Positions 51,870-64,000 of a stretch of DNA of 64,000 nucleotides are shown here, in pieces. The position numbers were made by a program, and so were the translations under genes. This DNA comes from Numida meleagris (taxonomy: Eukaryota; Chordata; Aves; Galliformes; Numididae), in NCBI RefSeq assembly GCF_002078875.1, contig NC_034411.1:49411620-49475619 (forward strand), in the 5' to 3' direction. Within the stretch, counting starts at the first letter, position 1. Each line of letters begins with the position of its first letter. The notes beneath the pieces were generated by a model. That model made no database searches, had not been told where the DNA came from, and was given only the letters and a program-made list of their open reading frames with translations.

Positions 51870-54800
51870 GCAGATTGTAGGAACACACAAGGGAACCCTT
51901 CCATGCAAGCTCAACACAAACAGATGTACCATCCATATATCACACAGCTACTCCATATTTCTGCAACGAGTGTGAAAACAACAGTGCCTGGCCTTTCTAC
52001 ATAGAGTCAAAGCAAGGAATCAAGGCATGCACTCATGCTATAAAGTAGCAAGCACTATCTCTTTCTCATCCTGAATCAGTCATTTGCAGCTGGGACAAGT
52101 ACTGTATTTCCTGGATCTTCTGGACTGCCCCACTTCACGCTCTGCATTTCAGCGTACAACCTCTGCATTGCTGCAGAAAGCCTCAGCTGAACTGAGGCTG
52201 AAGGAGACCTCAGGTACATCAATAGTTTACATCAATGCATTCTTGACTTCCTGTTAACATATTCAAGAAAATCTAAACAAAACAGCAGAAGCCTTAATAG
52301 ATATGAAAATAGTCTTTCATTTTTTCATTCAAGAATGGGCCAGAAATCACCAGAAAACAGAAAAGGTGTGTGGAAGTAAGGCAGAAATACTGAATAAACA
52401 GTACAAAAAAGAGCTATTTATAACTGCAAATAGAAAAAAATGGATTTTAGTGATAGATGAAAAATGCAAAGCAAGAAATATCCCAAAGCCATCAATAAGA
52501 TGAAGGGACAACTCAGGGTAAAACAGAGTTTTGCAGAGGGAAAATAAAGTCAATTTTTCAGAAATGCCTTTGAGAAGCAGAAATACATACCTGCTAACAC
52601 AATTCAGTCCGCAAGACTGAAAGAGATAGGTCAACAACATGGCTTTCCACAAAATAAATTCTTCAGATATGAGAATAGGCCTCCTAATTGCTTAGTAATT
52701 TTTCTGTCATTTAACTGCACTCTCATTCTGTTATGGCTATCCTCCCTGTAATGCGCATACTCATCTGTCTTCAAAACCCTTTCCAAGAAAGTCAATCTTC
52801 CAGATAAAAGCTAAAAAAATGGGTATACTTCCTGGTACCTGCTGTGAATGGGTTCTATATGTCTATAGCTTACCTCCTTTCAAGGAGTGTAGGGAAAGTG
52901 GAATACTGTTGTATGTATTTTTTTTTATTGCATATAATTGGACTGCATATATTCTACATTCATTGAACATAAGTTTTAACATCAACTTTGATTAATACTG
53001 AGGATAGTAAGAGAATCCTACAGAATAAACACTGATCAAATAGTACTCAATTCATCATTCACCCTTCTTAATCCAAATTATTTTCATCAATTCTTAATAT
53101 AATTGAGGCCTGTGTTTTGGAGGGTCATTTATTATATAAGATGCTGCTGTTGGAATTAAAATAGAAACATTTTCTACACTTTCATTCACACAAAAATGCA
53201 TAAATAGAGCTTTAAATTGCTGATCATCACCCTTGAGTTACAGGAATCCAAAATTAAAATTATCTTTCACCTCCTGTTACAAAAGGAGTAGCTCAATGTT
53301 TTCGAGCTTCAGACAAGCTGGGAACACAGGTTTTTTTTGTGTGAAGTCCAAATACTTGGATATAACACTAGGTTGCTTATAATAATTTCTGTAGAAAAAC
53401 TGAGATACTGAATGCTATAGCCACTACAGACTTCAGTGAGATCCATCCTTCGCTCGTACTTCAGCTGTACTGCATCCATGCCCATTTCTAAACATTCTGC
53501 TCTTTGAACTCCTCGTTTTCATTTTGGACAGGGAAAGGGCTGTTTTCTCAGCACCTGTGAAGTGCATTTCTGGTCAGCTCTTGGAAGACAAGGGGTGCTA
53601 GCTCATGTCTTCCTCATCACATAGCACATACTTTTCTTGTACAAACCTATCCTTTTAGGGAAGGTAGCAATGATGAGGAGGAAATTCTGACCTGGGAAAT
53701 GAAAGGAAAACCACCGCTGTACAGGACAATTCTGCACTCCCCTTTTAATAATGCATTGTCACGATTTGAGAAAAATACAGAACAGAAACAGAGCAATACA
53801 TACTACAGCCTGATAGGTAACAGAAAACAGTTGTGTTCAGAAATGTTTAAGTAGACTTCCAAAAGAAGTTCATTTCATGAGAAGCAAATTAAGCAGAAAG
53901 AACACAACCTGGGTCCAAAATGGTCATCAATTAAGCAAATGTGAAAAGTAAATCAGTATATTCATGATCAGCTCCTGAAAAAAACTGCAATATTTTCCAA
54001 ATATGGAACATAATCTTTAATCACTTATTTAGAATGTATCACTCTAGAGGTAAGAAAGTTGTTTACAAGTACACATTGCAAAGTTTACCCACCTCCACCA
54101 AGTAACTGTGAATGAACTGGGAAATGGTTATTTTTGTGCTTTAATGTCAGATCAGTGCAGTTTTGAATAAGTACAAGCTGATCAACAGGACAACTGCTGC
54201 AGTAATTTTGGCTTTGAACTCTTAAGGCTGCTGAGTTACTTGTATGGTTTATACACAGCATTTTATTCAGGGCCAAGTACAAGTGCTTCTCTTACAGTGA
54301 TCTAAACTAAACTATATTTTTTGCTCTCAGCATCGTTAACTTTAAGTGGAATCCCAGTTGAATTCAGTTTCCACATAAGGATTTAAACTGCCAGAGCTAC
54401 CTTCATTTTAGGGAAATGGCTCCAGCTGAAAGAGGCCCTTTACTCATAACAAATTGGTTGTCAGAAGTAGAACCAGAACCAAGCATTCTTCCCAATTAAA
54501 TAGCAAAGGCATCCTCCTAGTGATGACAAATAAGGTTAAGCCTCAAGCCAGAGATCCTTTTGGATCCTCCTTATCTAATGAGACAGAAGACACCAATGAG
54601 AGTCAGACTGAAGACAAATGGCAGCCAGAAATAAATATGAAAAGACACAAAGTTTTCAAAGACTAGGAGCCCTACCAAAAAAAAGGAATCTTACTGCCCT
54701 TTCCTCTTCTCCCACCCCCACTAAGCAGTAGAGTTTTCAGTCTTAAAACAAGAGTGCAAACTTGTCTAGGTGGTGTTCATGGCAAGAGACTTGAGGAACT

Positions 54801-57800
54801 GTAGATTCACAGATCACCCCCTCAGAAACACAGAGGACATCACACAAATATGTTTTGCATAGAATTTCTGAGATCTGCTATTCTCAGGAGAGATGATAAA
54901 AAGTTAATAGTGAAACAGATGATAAACACACCTTAGTTCCTTCTGCCTGCATATTTTCTAGACAAAGACTACCTACAGCCCCTCCCCAAGCTCTGCTTCT
55001 TTCCTCTTGCTATCCCAGAGCAGAGGTTTCCTTAAGGGAGGGTGGAGCTTTTTTTTTTATAATCTCACCAGATGGTTTGTTAATCAGCTTCATCAAGTGA
55101 TCTAGGGCTACTCACTAAGTGAGAGATAGCTATGCTTCTAGCAGTCAGACCTTGACTGTTTTTGCTGGCCAGTAATTTTCTTTGCTCTATTTATTTATCA
55201 AAGCTGAATGACTTAGGGTGTCATCTTAAAGTTAAGCATCAGATGTGGGTTACAGCCACTTTTCATTTAAAATTGAATTTGACATGTTTAATATACAGTG
55301 CTAAAGAAAACCCTATTTTACTTCCTGAGTGAAATAGGGTATTTGTTTGGCTCACTGCAATGTCACACAGGTCTCTCTATTTCAAAAAGAAAGAAATCAT
55401 GCTAATTACTTTTTTATTATAACTTGATAGATAAGAGCACTTTGAACCAATTAAGCTCTGGTAGGGCTTGATTGCAAGGCACAGTACTTTTCACTCCCTC
55501 TTTATGTATCAGGTACTTAATTTCTCCATCTACATATACAACTACATTCTATAACTGCCTGTGAGAGTCATTAAAGGGAACCTTGCTGCGTAGATAAGCT
55601 ATATCAATTGGCAGAAGCCTTACATTTACAACTGACTTTTTAATTTGCAGTTGTAAAAAACACAATGACTGGAAAATTAATAGAAGCACCAATAATTTCT
55701 CCCACAAAAGACACTATTTCAGAATATTAACAGACACTGATGCTGGAAAGAAAAAAAGCTCAAAGTTTATGTATTGTTGTGTATCCCATCCATTTAAGAG
55801 CAGAAGTTAAGAGCCTCCGATTTGCCTTGTCTTTGTCAATAAGAATCATTTTCTCTATTCTGCTGACTGGAAATGAGCAGACATTTGTGCTCCAAATGAT
55901 TTGCATTGAACCCCTGTTGCAGCCAAAAATCAAACACCAGTTAATTTTCCCTCCTGCCTCCATTTTCCTCCCAGGAGAAAACTGGCAGCTACAAGTGCAG
56001 TGCAGCTTGATCCACATTCTACCACACTTCCCATGCTAGCCTTGAAACACCTGCTTCACTGAGCCTGATAATGCAGTGTTTCTAAGGACAAGGACAGCTC
56101 CTATATTCACCTGGGACCTGAACAAGCCTAAAGCCTGTTGTGTGAGTCCAAGAAATAACACATCTTTGATCCCTTTCCAGGATGTGGGCACCTCTGTCAG
56201 AGAAGTTTACTTTTGAAAGTTTCTTATTCCTTATTCAGCTTTGAAAGTTGCCCCATACTATGTTGCTATACAAAAGGATATATTTTCACTTCAAGTATTC
56301 ATTTTTACTGTTCAGCTCATAAATCTGAGTTATTTCCCATCCTCCCTCCCTTATGAAATACAGCTGAAACATTGGCTGTGGTTCTTCTATAAAGAAGATG
56401 CATGACAACAAAGTTTTAAAGATAACCTTGCTACAAAGTCCTAGTTCTTTGCAACCAGGTACGTTTCAGACTGTAGAAAAAAGGATAATGGTGGCTATCA
56501 GCATGCAAATGCATGCAGACTTTGCAGGATAATAATTTGGTTAATCCACTTAACTAGGAATAAAAATTAGCCTAGTAGCTCTAGAGAATTCACACACGCA
56601 AAAATCTACGGTAAATGGGGCTAAGGAGACTAATAAAACACTTATGTTTAAGAGAAACCAAAAAATTCTTCAATGCTAATAGCTAAGAAGAAATTATAGA
56701 ACTGCTAGATTAATGAAAGAAATCTTCTGTATTTTTGTTCTGCATTTGACAAAAATCCTAGAATACAATGACAGTAATTTAATAATAACTCAGTGAGACA
56801 CAAAAGTAACAATGACTAAACTGGGCTGAGAGCCCATATAAGCAGCTTTGAACTAATAGCCAGTGAGGTTTCCAAGGCAAGAACAGGGACTTTCAGTTGG
56901 TCTCCAAATCTTCAGAAAAATCCAAGGACTGGAGTCATGCAACATTTGTGGTATCCATTTTAAAGGTTGCTAGACTGTGTGGGAGATTGCAAGTCTTTCA
57001 GATGCTATCAGTCAAGTCTGATTAAAACAAATGTAATTGCTGAAACTGAGCCAGATAAATTCAAAGACAAGTAGCAACTGAAGACTTGCACCAGCAGAGA
57101 AAAGTTATAATCAAACAAATTTAACTAATCAGTTCTGAGATCAAGAGTTGTCTGACAAATGGAATGTAGTGTCAATGCCATGCACTGCTGTAGACTACTT
57201 GGTAGACTGACACCAACAAAAAAGGATCAAAGTGAAAATGCATGTATTCAAAGATTAGATGATGTACATCTGTAACAAGCATTATTACTTGAAAACAGAA
57301 GTCTAGATAAAGGATTTGGGAAGGTAGGGTAATATACAGGTACACACGTAATCTGTGCCTTGGTTTTCTTCAGTCAGCTGCAATACTTGCAGTCATTGCT
57401 GCAGACATCCTGGCCTATAACCCAAATCCTAGACCCAGTGCTGTCTCCAGCATCATTTAGGCTGCACCTAAATCCTCAGGCAGAAGGTTAGCACTGTCTT
57501 CAGGTATAGAAACTGGGGAATGTTGAGTAGAAACTCCATGAGATTGTCATCTCTGTTCACTATCAGTTTATCATGACTTTTTGAAGAAGAGTATTAACAA
57601 AAACAGAGACAGTGTGAAAGAGAGTAAGAAGGGAGTCATGAAATAGTTTTAAAACCTTGCCTTATAATGACACTTGGAAAGCTTCAACTATTTTTCTTAC
57701 CATATAAATTATTTCATCTGAGCCTAAGTACCTCATAGAGACAGAAATTTGACAGAGGGCTCTTCAATCTGCTGGTTAAGAGCTTTGAGCTAAGTTTGAA

Positions 57801-58206
57801 GTTAGACCAATTTAGACTGAAATAGATGTAAAATTGAGGGTAATAAACCTCTGAAAAAAATGCAAAGAGTTTTGTTGCCATTTCCACTATAAACTTTTAA
57901 AGTAGAGATACATGGTACTTTTCCCATAAGCGCATTTAACAATGAATTCATTTAGGAAAATACAATTTATGGTAAAGAGGGTATATCATTATCAAACTAT
58001 ACCTCCTGGTTTTACAATCACTCAGCTGGATTTGTGAAAGATGTTACATTTACAACTTTTATATGAAAGTTGTTTAAAATAAGATGTTTAGTAATTTTCT
58101 CTGCCTTTGTTTTTTTCTGGACTTTTATGTACTTTCCCTGGACTTCATTTCAGCCCAATGACTCTCCTTGGACCACTTTTTCCTTCTCTCTTGCTAAAGA
58201 ACTAGA

Positions 58207-58347
58207 TCTTGTCTTTCTTTTTCTTGTTGTTCTTTTCTTCAGTTTTAGCTTTCCTTCACCCTTTCCATTTTTCTTCTCCCCTTTACATTCCCCCCTTTGC
58301 CTTGCCTTCATATTCTCATTCTTCCTCTTTATCCTTTTTATTTTTCC
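58207..58347. repeat. Pyrimidine-rich tract
   Basis: About 140 bases that are very largely C and T on the plus strand. The tract accounts for the 143-codon hydrophobic plus-strand frame at 58070-58501 and the lysine/arginine/glutamate-rich minus-strand frame opposite it. Both are composition artefacts. Confidence 0.85.
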
Positions 58348-60074
58348 AATCATATTTAGTGTGACCACATATGGAACAAGTTTTTCAAGGAATATAAAAA
58401 TAAATTATGAACTCTCAGTAATAAACAAAGATTTGTGTTATCCTAGGCAGAGATGTTTAAAAATAACAGGTCACAACATCAACATCCTGCCAAGCATATA
58501 GAGATGAGTTACAAGCATGCTGAAATGCAGTATTTCAGCTAATTGCTTTTGATTCTGGCTTTGATAGCTTCACTGATAGGGAATTTTCGAAGATGTAAAA
58601 GCAGAAATGTTGAAACCAGTTTAAAGAGTCAGCAGAAAGTATACGTATACCTTTCTCCATAAAGAGTAAATTATGGCTAGGGAAAATCTTACTGTTCTAG
58701 AAATTCTGACCGGTATATCTGAAAGGCATTATCTTCTTATAGGCTTCTAATATCCTTACTGAGATAAGTTGATGTGTTCAATTAAATTCCTGGTGTGCAG
58801 CCCCAGATTATAACAATTACTTATTCTCCCACAGATCCAGCAGGGTTTCCAGCCCTTCTGTCTCATCCCTTCAGGATCTCAGTCCAAGCTTGGTAAAACT
58901 AACTTTGCATGTAGTGACTGGAACTAATCACTGTTTAGCAGTTTAACTCCAGGCAGGAAAAGTTTTTTTATTTCTGATTGAGAACTTTATGCAGAAGTCT
59001 GACATACCTAATTCACTTGACACTTTCCCACAAATCTCCCCGTGAATTCCTTAAAACATCTTACATTTCCCCATGTAGAACTGGTATCTGGGTTAGATAA
59101 TCAAGAACCAAGGAAGTTCTCATCACAGCTAGTTTTTTCCTGAACCTGTGCAGAGCACTTAATTTTCACTCGAGTCCTTCAAGTTATTTTTTTATTATTA
59201 AGGCCATGCCATTCCTGTAAATAAATGCATTCACCAAGGTTGATGAATATCCAAGATTCATCCTGTTAGATGTTAACTTACCACTTCAGACATTGCCTTC
59301 CTGTGAAAGGCAATCTATTCTGATTTTCAATGAAACATACACATAACTGCACCTAAAGAGAGAGAATCTGGCTTTTGAATGGCTGTTCAGAAATTAAGTA
59401 ACAGTCTACAAAAAAGTGCACTCTTTCTATGTATTGCAGTATTCTGTTCAAAAGCCCAACAGCACCTAGTAGATGCTAAGAAATTTGAATTCAAATGATA
59501 ATTTGAAATGAATAAAATATTCACATATAATGAGACTGTCCCAGTAAAATGTTGTACATAAAGTATAACCTAGAAGCCTTGATTCTTCTTTTTTCTTTAG
59601 TAAATGTATTTATTTTCTTATTTACATATTAATATTCTTTAAAAAGAGATGAGGAGGTTTAAGGCAGAAAGAACAGATGGAAAAGTGATTAGATGAAAAT
59701 TTGAAAACCAGCATTAGAGACTACAGACAGAACAATAAGATCATAAATTTCTGAGTCCCTCACCCAGCGTTCAGGTCAAAACAGTTAGGAGACACAGAAG
59801 GTAATTTACCAGCTGATAAGGAATTCATCAAAATTAATGGCAGTCGTGTGTTTTGCATGTATTTGAAGCAGCTACACCTGAAGTACTCTCAGAGCTGGAG
59901 GTTTCCTCCTGCTCCAGCCACACAAATGCAAGGCTGCTTGAGGGTCCGGGCCCCTGGGTGCAGGCAGTAGTGAGGCCAAGCACCCCCTCTTCATGACTGC
60001 ACATGCATTCAGGTACTACAGGTCCCTACAGTTGCTCGGGCTGACATAGACAGAAAGCACTGTCTTTACCAGCG

Positions 60075-60090
60075 CACACACACACACACA
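60075..60090. repeat. (CA)8 microsatellite
   Basis: Eight CA units in a GC-richer patch; a candidate polymorphic marker. Confidence 0.9.
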
Positions 60091-62172
60091 TAGAGCACTC
60101 TGATGAACAGCACAAGTGGCCTGATCCTGCTCTGTGGCATGTACATCTACACCTGTGGAGAAGATGCTAGCCACACAGAAGGTGGGCAGAAATCAAATCT
60201 AAGCAGAAAAGAGGACTAGCTGTAGCAGTCAGGCTGCTGACCCTTACATTCAGCTGGCCCTTCATCCCCTTTCCCCTCTTATTTTCCACTCCTGTTCTTC
60301 ACTAGTCCACCTTGGCTCCTCCCTTTCCCCAGCTTTAGTCCTTTCCAACAGACTTATCTTGAGAAGTATTACTCCAGGGACAATCCTTCCTCTATCCTCT
60401 GAATGATCTTCAGGAGAAGCCCAGTTTCCCATTCCATCCCTGAAAGAATACATCTGCCTCTCTCTGTTCCTTGGTGGATCTTTGATTTCACCATAGTTGG
60501 TCCTTGGAAGCAGTGAAACAGCGTCTCATAAGTTCTTTGTGATACTAGGCAAAGCCTTATTAGGAGTATCAATAGCCATAACTAAGAAAAAAATTTACTC
60601 ACCCACCTGGTGATAAAGGTCTCTGATAATAAAACACTCCTCCTCAGGAAGGTCCCTTTGTCCAAGAAACCTTTCCTCTTCTGAAGCTAGCCCTTAAATG
60701 AGCCCAGAGATGGGAGGACTCAGGGTCCACCCCTTTCGCTCATGTGGGCATCATAAGGGAATTGCTTGCACCTGTGCTTCCTGGGCCAGCCATACCCCTT
60801 CACCATCTGCTCAATCATCACTTCAGGCCGTGGCCTAACAGTTCCCCTACAACCATGATAGCCCTTTAATAAATGAGCAGCCTGCAGCAAGAATAAGTGC
60901 CATGAATAACAGAAATACAGAAAGAGTAGAAGTCAGACAAGTTGCTCATCTGGGGCCAATGAAAGAAATGATCATAAAGTAAGAACCACTGATCTTAAAT
61001 AAAAATAGGTATCAATAGAGAATTGCATCAAAATGTCAAATAAAATGATAAAAGAAACACAGGCACAGGTGTATGTTGGCAGAAAAAGGAGATATCACAT
61101 CTTGGGCTACCTCAAGAATGAGGTAGGACATACACCCCAAGTCACTGTCTCCACCAGGAATCTGACTTCACACTGACCAAAGTATTCATTAATCACCCTT
61201 CCCTTCCCCCAGGTGAATCTGCCCTCTGTGTGGGTAAAGGTCTCAAGAGAGCTGTGGAGAAACGTGTAATTAGCCAGAGCAGTTGGCTTTTGAGGACAGA
61301 GATGGGAGGAGAGAGGCAGCATGAACATTTCTAATGTGCTAGATAGCCAGGTGTGCTGTACTTCAGATGATCATTTGACTACATGTACCCTTGAGTTAGT
61401 AGTTCATTTCCAACTGCTGCAGTACAGGATAAACTTCCAGTGAAAAGGAAATTAAACAATATCTCTGACTACCTTTTTCCCTATATGTCATCTTTGCTAT
61501 CTGCCGGTCATACACGTGCTATTCACAAGAAGATTTTAAAAGCGTTTGTAACTGTTTTCCATCCAAAACCAGCAGTTGTCAACTAGCTCTACTTACAGCA
61601 GTGTAATCTCAGATACTTCTAATGGAGAGGATGGCACTTGGCTACCCACCTGTGCTTTAGAAAGGAAACTCATACCCACAACTATACCAGCACCTGAGCC
61701 AGAGCCAGAGATTACTCCAATTACCTCTGCTGTTAATTTATTAGTCCCTTACATGATTTTAACTATAGATAATTTTCAGCTTTAGCTAAATAATACTTAT
61801 CCAAATTATTCTTGGGTAAGAGAAAAGTCTGCAGACAAGATTCTGCTTTGGGGCACAAACACTGGCCAAGGCCAACTTCCCAGAAGAAATTTTGATGTGA
61901 TCTCTCAGTTAATTTGATCAAGGAGATAAGAAAGAGTTTAAAGACACGTACACAGGCCATTCTGTGTCATTCACCTCCATGCTGAGAACAGTCCCAGGCT
62001 TATTTAATTTACTGTTTTAAATGTACCCTTGGCTACTCTGGATGGCCATAAATCCAGTCCAGAATACAAGAGCTGAGAATCTCTCTATTGCTGAGAATCC
62101 AGATGAGTTACCAGAACCTGTACTATTTCAACTCGTGTACAGGGTCACTAAACTTCAAAATATAGCAAACAA

Positions 62173-62491
62173 ATCACAGAATGGCTTGGGCTGGAAGGGA
62201 CCTTAAAGCCCAACCAGTGCCCCTTGCCATGGGGAGGGCTTCCTCTCACCAGCTCAGGCTGCCCAGGGCCCTGTCCAACCTAGCCTTGAGCACCTCGGGG
62301 GATGGGGCACCCACAGCTTCTCTGGGCAACCCATGCCAGTGCCTCAACACCCTCTGAGTACAGGATTTCTGCTGAACATCTAACCTAAATCTCCCCTCTT
62401 TTAGATTAAAGCCATTCTCCCTTGTTCTAACACTTACAGACCATGTAAATGTTGACCTCTCTCTTTTTTAATAAGCTCCCATTAAAGTTTC
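62173..62491 (-). mobile_element. CR1 LINE, 3' portion
   Basis: Reverse CR1 of about 320 bases. The plus strand opens with 'atcacagaatggcttgggct', then 'ggaagggaccttaaagccc', 'ccagcttgag'-like text, 'gatggggcacccacagcttc', 'tctgggcaacccatgccagt', and continues through 'cattctcccttgttctaaca' to 'ataagctcccattaaag'. The first ~60 bases are the 3' UTR and the rest is the reversed ORF2 C-terminus. Low divergence from the consensus I remember suggests it is the youngest CR1 in the window, and a different subfamily from those at 26008 and 50664. Confidence 0.94.
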
Positions 62492-64000
62492 ATCTTTGCC
62501 TATTTTTAATTATTTAGCATTTTAAAATGTAGCTTCTGTGGCACATGTGATTACCCCACTGGAAAGTCTAAACTCTCAGACTGCCAAATACCATAGAGAT
62601 AACATGTAGAAATCATATAATTTCCACTATAGAGATTAAAGATACAAATGAGCACCAAAATGTTTGTTTTGAATCAAAGATCAGAAAGAAAAATTGATTC
62701 ATTCCGATCTGTTTTTTATTTTAAATATTTCACTTTAAATACAAATTTTTAACTCTCAATGAAAATAACAACAATAATAATATTATTATTTTAAAAATAT
62801 TGAAACTGAAGTTTGGACTTTGTTTACCCTTTCAACAGAAACATTTCCAGCATTTCAAAAATCTTCCACGCATTTCTAAAGAGACAAAGGCATTGAAACA
62901 GAATTTCTGCCTAAAAATGTTAGGGTTTCAATCAGTCTGCATTTTCCTATGAGAGTGAGTAGGGGAGAGAAAAGTCTTCTCAACCATGCAGCTCTTGACT
63001 GTTTCTTGCATGCCCAGCAGCTCTGTGCCACAAGACTGATAGGTGCAAAGAGTTCTCCTTCCTATATAGAGGAGTTTACTGTCCCAATGGCATAAATAAA
63101 ATTGTAGAATTTATTGAACATTCACTGAACATGAAAGCAAAGGGCACAAATCTGGAAACATGCAGATGTTCTTCCTACTCTATTATTTTTTTTTGAAGGA
63201 GAATTTAAATGCATTCAAAAATGCTTTCTAAGTAGTTAATACCATCTCTCAAACTTTGAAACCTGAAAAACTGAAATTCCATCTTGTTAAAGGCTCATGC
63301 AACACAAATTACTTTACGCCACGATCTATTAATGACACTGAAATCATTTCAGAGAAAGAAAACATAATGGATATAAAGGTGAATGTTCTCAGTCATGCTG
63401 GAGATGCAACAGTCATTAAATTGCTTGCGATACATAAGTCCAGAGACAGAAAAGTGGTCAACAAGAAAAATATAAAAGTTGCAGTGAAGGATTGTGAATT
63501 GCTGAACTGGCAGCAATTATGAACCTTGCTCTCTTTTCAGATGTTGCTGTGCGTTTTATTGTACACCAAAAGGGGTAAGCAGGACACAACACTGTAACTA
63601 GTAAAATAGCTTGTTAAAAGACATTTGGAAGTGCTTAAAATCTAAGAAAGGGTGTCATGTTCTACTTGGAAACTTGCCTAAGAAATAGAGAAGTGAAAAA
63701 ACTTTTTATAATGGTCATAACTTCTCAAACAAGGTGTTGCTGCTTCAACAGCTTTGAGAACAAAAAAGTTTTGTCATTTTCTTGACGGGAGTGAGACAGT
63801 GGAGATATCATATCCCAAGGGCAGAAGCAAAGACTGGTGAGTGCTTGTTGTGTCAGTCCAAACCAGACTCTCCTATAAAAGGTCTCAAGAAGCAGGTTTG
63901 TGCTAGTACTTAGTAGTTGCCTAATTCTCTGGGGTTGGCCATCAAACCGTGCAGCCAGCCTCACTCTGTCATGGGCTGTCTGTAGCATGCAGCAGGGTGC
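62492..64000. other. AT-rich non-coding stretch
   Basis: No supported gene. An 88-codon frame at 63256-63522 and an 87-codon minus frame at 63725-63988 have no recognisable motif or splice context. Holds the palindrome at 62773-62790. Confidence 0.5.
62773..62790. repeat. 18-bp perfect palindrome of AAT/ATT units
   Basis: Three AAT units followed by three ATT units form an exact palindrome ('aataataatattattatt'). It probably arose from a short (AAT)n microsatellite and is a possible cruciform or breakage site. Confidence 0.9.

Larger units (their letters stand above)
51127..62172. other. Long non-coding stretch
   Basis: Eleven kilobases with no gene or large repeat that I can support. Short features inside are listed separately. 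The segment 59850-60850 is clearly GC-richer, with pyrimidine-rich blocks ('cttcatcccctttcccctct'). It could be an unrecognised LTR or a divergent unique region. Confidence 0.45.

Noticed and set aside
58070..58501. 143-codon plus-strand frame with an apparent hydrophobic N-terminus
   Set aside because: Driven by the pyrimidine-rich tract; F/S/L-rich composition with a K/R/E-rich mirror on the other strand, as expected of biased DNA.
61576..61785. 69-codon frame with a PEPEPE-like run
   Set aside because: Short, no splice support, and the run is a simple sequence product.
1..64000. Search for CRISPR arrays, tRNA or rRNA genes, operons or a defence-type gene system
   Set aside because: No regularly spaced direct repeats with spacers, no tRNA-like folds noticed by eye, and no bacterial-style gene organisation; the content is vertebrate and repeat-derived.

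Overview
This 64 kb window reads as non-coding DNA from a bird, most likely a galliform such as chicken or turkey. The evidence is the repeats. CR1 LINE copies occur on both strands with the usual avian 3' ends. Two internally deleted mariner copies resemble the chicken Mariner1_GG/Galluhop family. One solo LTR is of the avian ERVL-like type. The sequence is AT-rich and poor in CpG, as expected of a macrochromosome gene desert or a very long intron. I found no protein-coding gene, exon, rRNA, tRNA or CRISPR array that I can defend. The open reading frames are short; the longest are 149 and 143 codons. The few with recognisable similarity lie inside dead transposons.

Layout. 1395-2093: young-type CR1 3' portion (+). 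3212-3284 and 5545-5633: CR1 3' tails (+). 7178-7700: probable LTR (-). 11280-12672: very old CR1 (+). 13548-14099: ERVL-like solo LTR (-). 15774-16344: mariner remnant 1 (-). 18741-19405: CR1 (+). 20860-21835: second very old CR1 (+). 23128-23282: degenerate AT-rich 26-bp tandem repeat. 26008-26205: CR1 (-). 27910-27941: perfect hairpin. 32529-32630: doubtful CR1 tail (-). 33220-33747: mariner remnant 2 (-). 38523-38640 and 48270-48690: internal CR1 ORF2 pieces (+). 49269-49297: T-run joined to an 18-G run. 50664-51126: CR1 (-). 58207-58347: pyrimidine-rich tract. 62173-62491: CR1 (-).

Nothing here forms an operon, pathway or defence system. The window is a layered record of transposon activity: ancient CR1 copies, then mariner derivatives, ERV LTRs and later CR1 insertions, all inactive. 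Family assignments rest on remembered consensus features and should be confirmed with RepeatMasker. The best second looks are the two mariner copies with different internal deletions, the two ancient CR1 fossils, the 14-bp perfect hairpin and the unstable T/G homopolymer junction.
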